Positions 9,483 to 19,188 are shown, counted from the stretch's first letter. The stretch is DNA of 64,000 bases from Pseudomonas fluorescens (GCF_902497995.1 NZ_CABVII010000003.1:310001-374000); one strand, 5' to 3'. Translations and numbers: made by a program. The notes: generated from the sequence alone by a model not told the origin.

Positions 9483-9659
9483 ATGATCTCGATGTCTTCG
9501 TTCCACGCCATGCTGATCCCGATTCTCGCCGGAATGATCATGCTGGCGATCGGCTTCAATTTTCGCGACAAGAACCTCGGCGTGTTCGCGATGTGGGTCG
9601 GCATGCTGACGATCCTCGCCACCGTGGTGTTCAAGATCCTCGCCAAACTCAACGAATAA
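9483..9659 (+). CDS. Small two-helix inner-membrane protein (58 residues, unknown function)
   Basis: A short reading frame opens at ATG 9483 and ends at TAA 9657-9659. The product has two hydrophobic segments: about residues 8-26 (MLIPILAGMIMLAIGF region) and 33-53 (GVFAMWVGMLTILATVVFKI), joined by a short charged turn (NFRDKN). This is the layout of a hairpin inner-membrane protein. Coding potential is supported by the absence of stops, the G/C-rich third positions and the clean amphipathic pattern. It precedes the MscS-type channel gene on the same strand by 77 bp, but a functional link is only a guess. Confidence 0.6.
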   Translation: MISMSSFHAMLIPILAGMIMLAIGFNFRDKNLGVFAMWVGMLTILATVVFKILAKLNE

Positions 9660-9736
9660 ATCCTCCACCCCGGCTCGCATTGATTTTGACGGGCTCGTAC
9701 ACTCGGCCGATCCGCTCATCCGAGGTTGACCGCCCA

Positions 9737-11893
9737 GTGTTCGCTCGTCTTTTTGCCCTGCCGTCTCTTTTCCTCGTCTGCCTCATGACGCTGCTGCCGC
9801 TGGCCCCCGCCCAGGCGGTCGGCTTGCCGGGCTTGCTCGGCGGTTCGGCGAAATCCCAGCCCGAGGCGCAAGAACCCCTGGGCCAGTCCCTGGACGAAGT
9901 CATCAAGTCGCTGGAGAACGATCAGCAACGGACCCAGTTGCTGACCGACCTGAAGAAGCTGCGCGACGCCACCCTCAAAGCCCGGCCCACCACTGAAACA
10001 GGCGTTCTGGGCCTGATCGGCGGCACCCTGGCCAGTTTCGAAAAACAGTTCTCCGGAGCCGACAGCCCACTCACGCGCTGGACGCAAGAGTTCGAACTGG
10101 CCGAGGATGAACTGGCGGCGCTGGTGCTACCAGCCAATGAATGGCTGCCGATCATCTTTGCCTTCGCCATGATCCTGATGATCTGGAGCCTGTTGGCCGC
10201 CGCGCTGATCTGGCTCGGGCACCGGGTGCGGATGCGCTTCGGCCTGACCGAAGAACTGCCGCAACACCCCAGGGCCCTGGACATGCTGCGCTTTGCCCTG
10301 CGCAAACTGGGGCCGTGGCTGATCGCCTTGGTCATTACGGTGTACATGAGCTATGCCCTGCCCTCGTCGCTGGGCAAAAGCCTGGCCATGGTGCTGGCTT
10401 ATGCCCTGGTGGTCGGCACCTGTTTCTCGGCGATCTGCGTGATCGCGTTTTCCGTGCTCGACGGCCCGCACCGCCACCGCGCCTTGTACATCCTGCGCCA
10501 TCAAGCCTTTCGGCCGCTGTGGCTGATCGGCAGTTTCGCCGCCTTCGGTGAAGCCCTGGGCGACCCGCGACTGGTCGCCAGCCTCGGCAGTCACCTGGCG
10601 CACACCGCCGCGACGATTGCCAACGTGCTGGCGGCGCTGTTCACGGGATTGTTCATCCTGCGGTTCCGCCGCCCGATCGCTCATTTGATCCGCAACCAAC
10701 CGCTGTCCCGACGCCTGACCCGACGCGCCCTGAGCGACACGATCGAAATCCTCGGCACCTTCTGGTACGTGCCGGCACTGGTGCTGGTGGCCATCTCCCT
10801 GTTCGCCACCTTCGTCTCGGCCGGCGACACCAGCACTGCGTTGCGCCAGTCGCTGATCTGCACCGTGCTGCTGGTGCTGTGCATGGTCATCAACGGACTG
10901 GTGCGCCGCCATTCCCTCAAGCCGCAGCGCAGCGCCAAGCGTCATGCGCTGTACTCCGAGCGCCTGAAAAGCTTCTTCTACACCCTCGCCCATCTGCTGG
11001 TGTGGCTGGCATTCATCGAGCTCGGCCTACGGGTCTGGGGCCTGTCGCTGATCGCCTTCACTGAAGGCGAAGGCCATGAAATCAGCGTCAAACTGTTCAG
11101 CCTCGGCGGCACGCTGATTTTTGCCTGGCTGATCTGGATTCTCAGCGACACCGCCGTGCACCACGCCCTCACCCGCTCGCGCAAAGGCCTGGCGAATGCC
11201 CGCGCACAGACGATGATGCCGCTGATCCGCAATGTCTTGTTCGTGGCGATTTTCATCATTGCGCTGATCGTCGCCCTGGCCAACATGGGCATGAACGTCA
11301 CGCCGCTGCTGGCCGGTGCCGGGGTGATCGGCCTGGCCATCGGTTTCGGTGCGCAGTCGTTGGTCGCCGACCTGATCACCGGGCTGTTCATCATCATCGA
11401 AGACTCCCTGGCCATCGACGACTACGTGGACGTCGGCGGCCACCTGGGCACCGTCGAGGGCCTGACCATCCGCACCGTACGCCTGCGGGACATCGACGGC
11501 ATCGTCCACACCATTCCGTTCAGCGAAATCAAAAGCATCAAGAACTATTCCCGGGAATTCGGCTACGCGATCTTCCGGGTGGCAGTGCCTTCGAACATGG
11601 ACATCGATAACGCGATCAAACTGATGCGCGAAGTCGGGCAGAAGATGCGCACCGATCCGCTGCAACGGCGCAATATATGGTCGCCACTGGAGATTCAGGG
11701 GGTCGAGAGTTTCGAGTCGGGCAACGCGATCCTGCGCGCCCGGTTCAAGACCGCGCCGATCAAGCAGTGGGAAGTTTCCCGGGCGTTCAACCTGTCCCTG
11801 AAACGCCACCTGGATGAAGCCGGGCTCGATCTGGCGACGCCGCGCATGAGTGTGCAGGTGATCACGGCGGGCGGCGGTCCAGCCGCGGATTAA
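9737..11893 (+). CDS. Large mechanosensitive ion channel, MscS family
   Basis: 718-residue inner-membrane channel that should open under membrane tension and release solutes on osmotic downshock. The GTG at 9737 is chosen because it gives a signal-peptide-like N-terminus (VFARLFALPSLFLVCLM, then AQA); an ATG at 9785 is an alternative. A periplasmic region of about 110 residues is followed by many transmembrane helices. Near residues 530-580 lies the MscS pore region, recognisable from GAGVIGLAIGFGAQSLVADL, followed by the beta domain (DDYVDVGGHLGTVEGL). The architecture resembles YbiO/MscM-type large paralogues rather than the 286-residue MscS. Confidence 0.88.
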   Translation: MFARLFALPSLFLVCLMTLLPLAPAQAVGLPGLLGGSAKSQPEAQEPLGQSLDEVIKSLENDQQRTQLLTDLKKLRDATLKARPTTETGVLGLIGGTLASFEKQFSGADSPLTRWTQEFELAEDELAALVLPANEWLPIIFAFAMILMIWSLLAAALIWLGHRVRMRFGLTEELPQHPRALDMLRFALRKLGPWLIALVITVYMSYALPSSLGKSLAMVLAYALVVGTCFSAICVIAFSVLDGPHRHRALYILRHQAFRPLWLIGSFAAFGEALGDPRLVASLGSHLAHTAATIANVLAALFTGLFILRFRRPIAHLIRNQPLSRRLTRRALSDTIEILGTFWYVPALVLVAISLFATFVSAGDTSTALRQSLICTVLLVLCMVINGLVRRHSLKPQRSAKRHALYSERLKSFFYTLAHLLVWLAFIELGLRVWGLSLIAFTEGEGHEISVKLFSLGGTLIFAWLIWILSDTAVHHALTRSRKGLANARAQTMMPLIRNVLFVAIFIIALIVALANMGMNVTPLLAGAGVIGLAIGFGAQSLVADLITGLFIIIEDSLAIDDYVDVGGHLGTVEGLTIRTVRLRDIDGIVHTIPFSEIKSIKNYSREFGYAIFRVAVPSNMDIDNAIKLMREVGQKMRTDPLQRRNIWSPLEIQGVESFESGNAILRARFKTAPIKQWEVSRAFNLSLKRHLDEAGLDLATPRMSVQVITAGGGPAAD

Positions 11894-11899
11894 CTCCCA

Positions 11900-12019
11900 C
11901 CCTGTAGGAGCGAGCTTGCTCCGGGCGGCGTTCCGACGATGGACGTATAGGCACCGCGTTTATCCAGACTGCAAACGTCATCGTTCACGTCCATCGCCGG
12001 CAAGCCGGCTCCTACAGGG
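11900..12019. repeat. Composite REP-like inverted repeat
   Basis: CCCTGTAGGAGC at the left end pairs with GCTCCTACAGGG at the right, and GATGGACG pairs with CGTCCATC inside. The left arm (GAGCTTGCTCCGGGCGGCG) reappears at 39930-39960, where TTCCGACGA also follows, so this is a repeated element of its own and not only decayed REP. It lies after the MscS gene. Confidence 0.75.
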
Positions 12020-12065
12020 TTCGCAGCCAATCACGGAATCGGCAGCGTTTACAAAACCCGGGCAT

Positions 12066-12098
12066 AAAAAAATCCCCGAACTCGTCGGGGATTTTTTA
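12066..12098. terminator. Rho-independent terminator at the end of the DEAD-box gene
   Basis: AATCCCCGA-ACTCG-TCGGGGATT forms a GC-rich stem flanked by A-runs on the left and T-runs on the right, so it can work in both directions. It closes the helicase gene read from the right. Confidence 0.85.
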
Positions 12099-12125
12099 TG
12101 TTCGATCAATCAGCCCGAGAGCGGA

Positions 12126-13799
12126 TCAATCTTCGCGATAGCGACGCAGCTTCAACTGCTTGCCGGCAACGCGAGTGTCCTTCAGTTTGGTCAGCAGACG
12201 CTCCAGACCATCTTCCGGCAACTCGACGAGGCTGAAGCTGTCACGCACCTGGATGCGACCGATCGCTTCGCGGGCCAGGCCGCCTTCGTTGAGGATGGCG
12301 CCCAGCAGGTTCTTGGCCGCGATACCGTCACGCGCGCCCAGCGCGGTACGGCAACGGGCACGACCTTCGGCCAATGGAACCGGAGCACGACGCTCGCGAT
12401 CACCACGGTCCGGACGATCACCGGTGCGCTCTGGACGATCGCCACGAGGTGCGTTGTTCGGCACCAGTGGACGTTCTTTCTCGATCGCGGCCAGGGTCAG
12501 CGCCTGAGCGTTGGTGGCCTTGCGCAGCAGAGCGGCAGCCAGTGCACGCGGGGTGCAACCGATGTCGGCGGTCAGGCGGTCCAGCAGATCACCGTGGGTC
12601 GACTCGGCATCGCCAACCAGCGGCGACAGGCTGTTGGTCAGTTTCTTGATGCGGGCATCGAGAACGGCCTGGGCGTCCGGCAGGCGAACTTCGGCAACCT
12701 TCTGACCGGTTACACGCTCGATCACTTGCAGCATGCGGCGCTCACGCGGCGTCACCAGTAGCAGTGCACGACCTTCGCGACCGGCACGGCCGGTACGGCC
12801 GATACGGTGCACGTAGGATTCCGGATCGTACGGCATGTCAACGTTGAACACGTGGGTGATACGCGGAACGTCCAGGCCACGAGCGGCAACGTCGGTCGCC
12901 ACAACGATGTCCAGACGGCCATCCTTGAGGGAGTCGATGACGCGCTCACGCTGGTTCTGGGCAATGTCACCGTTCAGCGCAGCGGCTTTGTAGCCTTTGG
13001 CTTCCAGGGCACTGGCCAGGTCCAGGGTCGCTTGCTTGGTGCGCACGAACATGATCAGGGCGTCGAAATCTTCGACTTCCAGCAGGCTCAATACAGCCGA
13101 GGTCTTCTGGTCAGCGTGAACCAACAGGTGAGCCTGTTCGATCGCGGTAACGGTCTGAGTCTTGGTCTGGATCTTCACGTGTTGCGGATCGCGCAGATGG
13201 CGTTCGGCAATGGCACGGATCGACTGCGGCAGGGTGGCCGAGAACAATACGGTCTGACGGGTTGCAGGCAAGGCCTTGAAGATGACTTCGAGGTCGTCCA
13301 TGAAGCCCAGCTTGAGCATTTCGTCAGCTTCGTCGAGAACCAGGTGGTTCACGGTCGACAGGACTTTTTCGTCGCGACGCAGGTGGTCGCACAGACGGCC
13401 CGGCGTGGCGACAACGATCTGTGCGCCATTACGGATTGCTTTCAGTTGTGGACCCATAGGGGCGCCGCCGTAAACGGCCACAACGGTAACGCCCGGCATT
13501 TGCTTGGCGTAGGTTTCGAAAGCGGTTGCTACTTGCAGCGCCAACTCACGGGTTGGCGCCAGGATCAGGGCTTGCGGCTCGCGCTTCGCAGGATCGATGC
13601 AATGCAGGATAGGCAGGGCGAACGCGGCGGTTTTACCGGTACCGGTTTGCGCCTGGCCAATCATGTCTTGGCCGGCCATGATGATCGGGATCGATTGCTG
13701 CTGAATAGCCGAAGGTTCTTCGTAGCCAGTCGCGATGACGGCTGCAAGGATGTTCGGATTAAGATTAAAAGCGGCGAAGCCGCCGGTTTCCTGGGTCAT
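12126..13799 (-). CDS. deaD: ATP-dependent DEAD-box RNA helicase, DeaD/CsdA type
   Basis: 557-residue RNA helicase that unwinds structured RNA during ribosome assembly and mRNA decay and is typically important in the cold. Motifs: Q-motif region near residues 26-36, Walker A AQTGTGKT at 50-57, DEAD in LVLDEADEML, SAT in FSATLP, and the C-terminal helicase block HRIGRTGRAGR. An Arg/Asp-rich linker (RGDRPERTGDRPDRGDRE) precedes a C-terminal DbpA-like RNA-binding domain (about the last 75 residues). The start MTQETGGFAAFNL is chosen over an upstream in-frame codon because family similarity begins there. The long untranslated region upstream fits a regulated leader. Confidence 0.92.
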   Translation of the reverse strand: MTQETGGFAAFNLNPNILAAVIATGYEEPSAIQQQSIPIIMAGQDMIGQAQTGTGKTAAFALPILHCIDPAKREPQALILAPTRELALQVATAFETYAKQMPGVTVVAVYGGAPMGPQLKAIRNGAQIVVATPGRLCDHLRRDEKVLSTVNHLVLDEADEMLKLGFMDDLEVIFKALPATRQTVLFSATLPQSIRAIAERHLRDPQHVKIQTKTQTVTAIEQAHLLVHADQKTSAVLSLLEVEDFDALIMFVRTKQATLDLASALEAKGYKAAALNGDIAQNQRERVIDSLKDGRLDIVVATDVAARGLDVPRITHVFNVDMPYDPESYVHRIGRTGRAGREGRALLLVTPRERRMLQVIERVTGQKVAEVRLPDAQAVLDARIKKLTNSLSPLVGDAESTHGDLLDRLTADIGCTPRALAAALLRKATNAQALTLAAIEKERPLVPNNAPRGDRPERTGDRPDRGDRERRAPVPLAEGRARCRTALGARDGIAAKNLLGAILNEGGLAREAIGRIQVRDSFSLVELPEDGLERLLTKLKDTRVAGKQLKLRRYRED

Positions 13800-14222
13800 G
13801 GGTCTGCCTCTAAGTGCATCCGCAAAGACCCATGCTCCAAAGCTGCGCATGCCGTGTAAGACTCAAGAGTCGCCCTGGCTGCTTTGTCGGCGGGGATTTG
13901 CGAAAACGAATGAATGAAAAAGATTCGTCAAGGGAGAGTCCGGTGTGCGGACGTGCAGCCGAAGCTGGCTTCGGGGAATTGCGCTACCTAAACGCGGCCC
14001 GGTTAAAGGCCGGCGCGCACTATACCGGAATTCGGCCAAAAAGGGAGCATTATTTGTCGGGAAACTGACGTATACACCGTTGTGTCACAGGCTTTGCGGA
14101 TAATCGTGCAAGGGTCTATTTTTCAAAGGCCCCGGCCCTGCTGGCGATCGCGCTAAAACGGTTCACCCCTGCGCCGCACACCGGCAGTCGGACAATCCCT
14201 TCCCACCCCGAGGAAATGCCCC
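13800..14222. other. Divergent intergenic region with hairpins, probable deaD leader
   Basis: 423 bp separate the start codons of deaD (minus) and the crotonase gene (plus). No coding region is supported. Several GC-rich self-complementary stretches are present (for example GCCGAAGC with GCTTCGG near 13960-13977, and GGCCCGG with CCGGCG near 13998-14012). Cold-inducible helicase genes often have long structured leaders, and this region may be one. No confident promoter was located. Confidence 0.4.
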
Positions 14223-15014
14223 ATGAATCAGCCCGGTCACAGTCGTGTAACCCGTGAACGACGCGGTCATGTCCTGTTGCTCGGTCTGGACCGGGTGGCC
14301 AAGCGCAATGCCTTCGATCTCGACCTGCTCAATGAATTGAGCCTGGCGTACGGCGAATTCGAGGCCGACAGCGAAGCGCGGGTGGCGGTGGTGTTTGGCC
14401 ATGGTGAGCATTTCACCGCCGGGCTCGACCTGATCAATGCCAGCGCCGCCCTGGCCGAAGGCTGGCAGGCACCGCCGGGCGGCTGTGATCCGTGGGGGGT
14501 GTTTGCCGGGCCCAGGGTGAGTAAACCGGTGATCGTCGCCGCACAAGGCTACTGCCTGACCATCGGTATCGAGTTGATGCTGGCCGCCGACATCAACCTG
14601 TGCGCGAGCAATACCCGATTCGCCCAGAAAGAAGTGCAGCGCGGGATTTTCCCTTTCGGCGGCGCGACGTTGCGCCTGCATCAAGTCGCGGGCTGGGGCA
14701 ATGCCATGCGCTGGCTGCTGACCGGCGATGAATTCGATGCCCATGACGCCTTGCATCTGGGATTGGTGCAGGAAGTGATGGCCAGCGAGGATTTGCTGCC
14801 GCGAGCGCTTGAGCTGGCTGAGCGGATCGCCCGGCAGGCGCCGCTTGGGGTTCAGGCAACGCTGATGTCGGCCCGGCAGGCGCGTTACGAAGGAGAAACC
14901 GCGGCGGCGCAGGGGTTGCCGGCGTTGGTGAAGCAGTTGCTGGCCAGTGAGGATGCCAAGGAGGGGGTGCGGTCGATGATCGAAAAGCGACCAGGGGTTT
15001 TCAAAGGGTTTTGA
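14223..15014 (+). CDS. Crotonase / enoyl-CoA hydratase-isomerase family protein
   Basis: 263-residue crotonase-fold protein acting on an acyl-CoA thioester. The oxyanion-hole segments are present (HFTAGLDL, and GYCLTIGIELMLAADI around residues 109-124). The first catalytic glutamate of hydratases aligns with Glu137 (AQKEVQRG), but the second aligns with Arg163 (GNAMRWLLTG instead of AMEMVLTG), so a classical hydratase mechanism is unlikely. Isomerase, hydrolase or another crotonase chemistry is more plausible. GAGG precedes the ATG. It has no fatty-acid neighbours. Confidence 0.82.
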   Translation: MNQPGHSRVTRERRGHVLLLGLDRVAKRNAFDLDLLNELSLAYGEFEADSEARVAVVFGHGEHFTAGLDLINASAALAEGWQAPPGGCDPWGVFAGPRVSKPVIVAAQGYCLTIGIELMLAADINLCASNTRFAQKEVQRGIFPFGGATLRLHQVAGWGNAMRWLLTGDEFDAHDALHLGLVQEVMASEDLLPRALELAERIARQAPLGVQATLMSARQARYEGETAAAQGLPALVKQLLASEDAKEGVRSMIEKRPGVFKGF

Positions 15015-15038
15015 GAGGTGTATTGATACGGATATTGC

Positions 15039-15105
15039 CTTCGCGGGCAAGCCTCGCTCCTACAGATGTTCGCTGAACCCGTAGGAGCGAGGCTTGCCCG
15101 CGAAG
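15039..15105. repeat. REPIN, 25-bp perfect arms
   Basis: Arms 15039-15063 and 15081-15105 are exact reverse complements (GTAGGAGCGAGGCTTGCCCG type) with a 17-base loop. It lies between the convergent crotonase and methyltransferase-like genes. Confidence 0.9.
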
Positions 15106-15125
15106 AGGCCCTCCCAGACACCCAA

Positions 15126-15881
15126 TTATGTCGCCGGGCGGATGGCCTTGATCAACGCCTGCAACGAATACCCCAGCCGCGGCGCCAGCCCTTCGGCCCG
15201 GGCCATCAGTCCGTCCATGTCCAGCGCCTGATCCAGCTCCGAAGGCACCAGCAGAATCACATTGCCCTCCTTCACCGGCAGTTCCCAGTAATGCCGGTGA
15301 TAAAGCCCGCGCAACAACGCCGCGCCCAACGGCTTGCCGTCATCGGTAGCCCACTGGTTGATCACCAGCCAGCCACCCGGATTCAGGCGTTTCTGACAGT
15401 TCTCCAGGAAACTCCACGCCAGATGCCCGGCACCCGGGCCGACATCGGTATAGAGGTCGACGAAAATCAGGTCCGCCGGTTCCGCGGTATCCAGCAGCTC
15501 CAGTGCATCGCCGACTCGGATATACAGCCGCGGATCGTCATCCAGCCCAAGGTATTCGAGGGCCAGGCGCGGTACGTCGGGGCGCAGCTCGATGGCTTCG
15601 ACGTCTTCCAGCGGCAGAAACTTGAGGCAGGCCTGGGTCAAGGTACCGGCACCCAATCCGAGGAACAGCGCGTTTTCCGGCTGTTCGTGGCACAGCGCGC
15701 CGATCAGCATCGCCCGGGTGTAATCGTATTCGAGCCAGCTGGGGTCCGCGGTGAACACGCAGCTCTGCTCGATGGCATCACCGAACTCGAGAAAACGGTA
15801 ATCGGCCACTTCCAGCACGCGAATCACGCCGAACTCATCCTGTACCTCGGCGAGCAAATGCTCGACGCGCTCCTCAGTCAT
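15126..15881 (-). CDS. Spermidine-synthase-like SAM-dependent methyltransferase fold protein
   Basis: 251-residue protein with a Rossmann fold like polyamine aminopropyltransferases. The nucleotide-binding loop is LFLGLGAGTLTQACLKFLP, followed by the acidic strand end VEAIELRPDV and the catalytic-region strand DLIFVDLYTDVG. The N-terminal segment (YTRAMLIGALCHEQP) also matches the family. It is shorter than true SpeE and no speD is nearby, so polyamine synthesis is not assured. The start MTEERVEHLL is preferred, as upstream in-frame residues are low-similarity arginine-rich sequence. Divergent to the DAHP synthase gene. Confidence 0.75.
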   Translation of the reverse strand: MTEERVEHLLAEVQDEFGVIRVLEVADYRFLEFGDAIEQSCVFTADPSWLEYDYTRAMLIGALCHEQPENALFLGLGAGTLTQACLKFLPLEDVEAIELRPDVPRLALEYLGLDDDPRLYIRVGDALELLDTAEPADLIFVDLYTDVGPGAGHLAWSFLENCQKRLNPGGWLVINQWATDDGKPLGAALLRGLYHRHYWELPVKEGNVILLVPSELDQALDMDGLMARAEGLAPRLGYSLQALIKAIRPAT

Positions 15882-16029
15882 CTTGTCTCCTGATCGTCGC
15901 CCGGCAGGCAACACATTGAAACCGCGGCGTGGCGCGGCAAAGGGGCGATTGTCCGCGAAGCGACGGGAGCAGGTCACGCACTAATTGCTGATAACATGAC
16001 AGTCCGAGCGTAAAACACTAGAGACCGTG

Positions 16030-17376
16030 ATGAGCCAACCCTGGAGCCCTGACAGCTGGCGCGCCCTGCCGATCCAGCAACAACCCCGTTACCCCGACGC
16101 CGCACATTTGCAGCACGTCGAGCAAACCCTGGCCAGTTATCCGCCGCTGGTGTTTGCCGGTGAGGCCCGGGAGTTGCGCCGTCAGTTTGCCGAAGTGACC
16201 CAGGGTCGCGCGTTTCTGTTGCAGGGCGGAGACTGCGCCGAGAGTTTCGCCGAGTTCTCCGCTGCGAAAATCCGCGACACCTTTAAAGTGCTGCTGCAAA
16301 TGGCGATCGTCATGACCTTTGCTGCCGGTTGCCCGGTGGTCAAGGTCGGGCGCATGGCCGGGCAGTTCGCCAAACCGCGCTCGGCCAATGACGAAACCAT
16401 CGATGGCGTGACCCTGCCGGCCTACCGGGGCGACATCGTCAATGGCATCGGTTTCGACGAAAAAAGCCGCGTGCCGGACCCGGAGCGCCTGCTGCAGTCC
16501 TACCACCAGTCCACCGCGACCCTGAACCTGTTGCGCGCCTTTGCCCAGGGCGGTTTTGCCGACCTGCATCAGGTGCACAAGTGGAACCTGGACTTCATCG
16601 CCAATTCGGCACTGGCTGAAAAGTACAGCCACCTGGCCGATCGCATCGATGAAACCCTGGCGTTCATGCGTGCCTGTGGCATGGACAGTTCGCCGCAATT
16701 GCGCGAAACCAGTTTCTTCACTGCCCACGAAGCGCTGCTGCTGAACTACGAAGAAGCCTTCGTCCGTCGCGACAGCCTGACCAACGATTATTACGATTGC
16801 TCGGCGCACATGCTGTGGATCGGTGACCGCACCCGTCAGCTGGATGGCGCTCATGTCGAATTCCTGCGCGGGGTGAACAATCCGATCGGGGTCAAGGTCG
16901 GCCCAAGCATGAACCCTCACGACTTGATCCGCCTGATCGACGTGCTCAACCCGGACAACGATCCGGGGCGCCTGAACCTGATTGCGCGGATGGGGGCGAA
17001 CAAGGTCGGCGATCACTTGCCGCAGCTGATCCAGGCGGTGCAGCGTGAAGGCAAGCAGGTGCTCTGGAGTTGCGACCCGATGCACGGCAACACCATCAAG
17101 GCCAGCAGCGGCTACAAGACCCGCGATTTTGCGCAGATCCTTGGCGAAGTGAAGCAGTTCTTCCAGGTTCACCAGGCGCAAGGCAGTTATGCCGGCGGTA
17201 TTCACATCGAGATGACCGGGCAGAATGTGACCGAGTGCATCGGTGGGGCACGGCCGATTACCGAAGATGGGTTGTCGGATCGGTATCACACCCATTGCGA
17301 CCCGCGGATGAATGCCGATCAATCGCTGGAGTTGGCGTTTTTGATTGCCGAGACGTTGAAGCAAGTCCGGCGTTAA
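16030..17376 (+). CDS. Class II 3-deoxy-7-phosphoheptulonate synthase
   Basis: 448-residue DAHP synthase of the plant-like class II, which condenses phosphoenolpyruvate with erythrose 4-phosphate at the entry of the shikimate pathway. Typical blocks are [12 protein letters not shown] (metal-binding Cys), [20 protein letters not shown] and [18 protein letters not shown] 16030 is taken as the start, because the codon before it is a GTG with no better ribosome site. A class I enzyme is encoded 11 kb downstream (27154-28230). Two types in one genome are usual for Pseudomonas and allow separate feedback control. Confidence 0.93.
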   Translation: MSQPWSPDSWRALPIQQQPRYPDAAHLQHVEQTLASYPPLVFAGEARELRRQFAEVTQGRAFLLQGGDCAESFAEFSAAKIRDTFKVLLQMAIVMTFAAGCPVVKVGRMAGQFAKPRSANDETIDGVTLPAYRGDIVNGIGFDEKSRVPDPERLLQSYHQSTATLNLLRAFAQGGFADLHQVHKWNLDFIANSALAEKYSHLADRIDETLAFMRACGMDSSPQLRETSFFTAHEALLLNYEEAFVRRDSLTNDYYDCSAHMLWIGDRTRQLDGAHVEFLRGVNNPIGVKVGPSMNPHDLIRLIDVLNPDNDPGRLNLIARMGANKVGDHLPQLIQAVQREGKQVLWSCDPMHGNTIKASSGYKTRDFAQILGEVKQFFQVHQAQGSYAGGIHIEMTGQNVTECIGGARPITEDGLSDRYHTHCDPRMNADQSLELAFLIAETLKQVRR

Positions 17377-17387
17377 ATCGCGTCGCT

Positions 17388-17484
17388 GCCTTCGCGGGCA
17401 AGCCTCGCTCCTACGAGATTTTTGTTGTCCATCGGCAATGTGGGCGACACAAATCCTGTAGGAGCGAGGCTTGCCCGCGAAGGC
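17388..17484. repeat. REPIN, 27-bp perfect arms
   Basis: Arms 17388-17414 and 17458-17484 are exact reverse complements of the GTAGGAGCGAGGCTTGCCCG type, with a 43-base spacer. It lies between the convergent DAHP synthase and YcaQ-type genes. Confidence 0.9.
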
Positions 17485-17490
17485 GTCGGT

Positions 17491-18720
17491 TCAATCACCA
17501 CCAAACTGCGCCAATGCCACCCGCAACCGCACCGCACTCGCCCGCGGACAATTCAACTGAACCCGCTCCAGCCCCAACCACTGCGCCATGCGCCGCAGAT
17601 TGCCCGCCAGCGCCAGCATCCCCTCCTCGTCCAGCCCCGGCTCTTCCTCATGCACGGCGTGCACCGCCAGCCTGCCCAGCGCTCGCTCGGCGCGCAGGTC
17701 CACCCGCGCGGCAATCCGTTCGTTGTGCAAAAACGGCAACACGTAATAGCCGTAGACTCGCTTGTCCCGGGGCGTGTAGATTTCCAGGCGATAGCGAAAA
17801 TCGAACAGCCGCTCGGTGCGGCTGCGCTCCCAGATCAACGAGTCGAAGGGTGACAGCAGCGCGCTGGTCTCGACCTTGCGCGGCACCTTCGGCTCGGGCA
17901 GACAGAAAGCCGCTTGCCGCCAACCCTGAACCTCGCAAGCCAGCAAGTCACCGGCCTCGACCAACTCCGCCAGCCGCGGACGACTGTCTGCAGGACCCAG
18001 GCGAAAATAGTCGCGCAGGTCTTTTTCCGTACCGACACCCAAGGCTGTTGCGGCGTGCAGCAGCAAACCCCGCTGCGCCTCGGCTTCCGACAGTAGAGGC
18101 AGCTGGAGAATCGCCGAAGGAATCACCCGCTCCGGCAAATCATAAAGGCGCTCGAACCCGCGCCGCCCCGCCACGGTCACTTCACCGGCGGCGAACAACC
18201 ATTCCAGTGCATGTTTTTCCGCGCTCCAGTCCCACCAGGGCCCTGCCCGCTCCTGACGGGTCGACAGGCTCCCGGCCCCTAGCGCGCCAAGCGCCTGAAC
18301 CGAGGCCAGCACCCGGCGTATCGTGTCCTGCTGCTCACGGCCGAAACGCGCCAGTTGCTGATAGATGTCCTCGCCACGGCTCGCGCGCAACATGCGCCAG
18401 CGCATCAGCGGGTACATCGACAACGGCAGCAGCGAGGCTTCATGCCCCCAATATTCGAACAGCGTGCGCTGCCGGCCTTGACCCCAGGCCGCCTGGTCGA
18501 GCAAATCATGCGAGTAATGGCCGAGGCGGGAGAACAGGGGCAGGTAGTGCGAACGCACCAACGCATTGACCGAGTCGATCTGCACCGTACCCAGCCGCTC
18601 GATCAATCGATTGATCCGGGCCGGCTTGACCGGCGCTGACGGCTGACGCCCGGTAAAACCCTGGGCGGTCAGCACCAGGCGCCTGGCCTGTTTCAAGGAA
18701 AAGCTCGAGGAAGTAGACAT
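17491..18720 (-). CDS. YcaQ/AlkX-type winged-helix DNA glycosylase (HTH_42 family)
   Basis: 409-residue protein of the winged helix DNA-binding HTH_42 family. In E. coli the member YcaQ (AlkX) excises alkylated bases and unhooks inter-strand crosslinks. The catalytic QxD signature described for this subgroup is visible as Gln47-Ile48-Asp49 in LGTVQIDSVN. Family blocks SRLGHYSHDLLD, FEYWGHEASLLP and PRDKRVYGYYVLPFL are present, and the length equals the E. coli protein. It stands alone, with no other repair gene nearby. Confidence 0.82.
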   Translation of the reverse strand: MSTSSSFSLKQARRLVLTAQGFTGRQPSAPVKPARINRLIERLGTVQIDSVNALVRSHYLPLFSRLGHYSHDLLDQAAWGQGRQRTLFEYWGHEASLLPLSMYPLMRWRMLRASRGEDIYQQLARFGREQQDTIRRVLASVQALGALGAGSLSTRQERAGPWWDWSAEKHALEWLFAAGEVTVAGRRGFERLYDLPERVIPSAILQLPLLSEAEAQRGLLLHAATALGVGTEKDLRDYFRLGPADSRPRLAELVEAGDLLACEVQGWRQAAFCLPEPKVPRKVETSALLSPFDSLIWERSRTERLFDFRYRLEIYTPRDKRVYGYYVLPFLHNERIAARVDLRAERALGRLAVHAVHEEEPGLDEEGMLALAGNLRRMAQWLGLERVQLNCPRASAVRLRVALAQFGGD

Positions 18721-18787
18721 TCAACGGCTCATGGCGAGGTCTCCCCCCACCTTAGCGACCTGCGCATAAAACGCCAGCGCCGCCGCT

Positions 18788-19027
18788 TCATCCCTTGAGC
18801 GGATCGTCCCAGAACCGCCGGGACGACTCCAATATGATGTCAGCCCGACTCAAGCCGATATCCCGCAGGCAGTCATCACTCAAGCGCGCCATTTCGGCAC
18901 GATTCCTACTCAGTTGTCGCCAGCGCATCAGTTGCGCCGTTGCCCGGGACAGCGGCAGGCAGAACCTGCCCAATCCATGGCTCAATGCCTGTAACGTGCT
19001 GCGCCTTGCAATAAATAATCGTTCCAT
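18788..19027 (-). CDS. DUF1127 small protein
   Basis: 79-residue basic protein. The C-terminal half carries the DUF1127 pattern (RWRQLSRNRAEMARLSDDCLRDIGLSRADI). The ATG at 19027 has GAGGAG upstream; a longer frame starting at 19147 lacks support. Proteins of this family are short Arg-rich helical proteins; some affect RNA turnover or phosphate/nitrogen responses in other proteobacteria, but the role here is unknown. A second DUF1127 gene lies 161 bp upstream on the same strand and shares the RFWDDPL/HFWQDPL tail. Confidence 0.8.
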   Translation of the reverse strand: MERLFIARRSTLQALSHGLGRFCLPLSRATAQLMRWRQLSRNRAEMARLSDDCLRDIGLSRADIILESSRRFWDDPLKG

Positions 19028-19188
19028 GATGATGCTCCTCAGCGTCGAGGCGGCAGTCTTGGCCAGGTGTCGGGCAGGCTCCAGCGAATGTCTATGACCG
19101 TCTGTTTCAGGTCGCCACGAACCCCATTTCAGGGGCTTGCGCCGCAATCATGGGGTTGTGACCAGGGATTTCCCGCAGAGCGTTCAGC

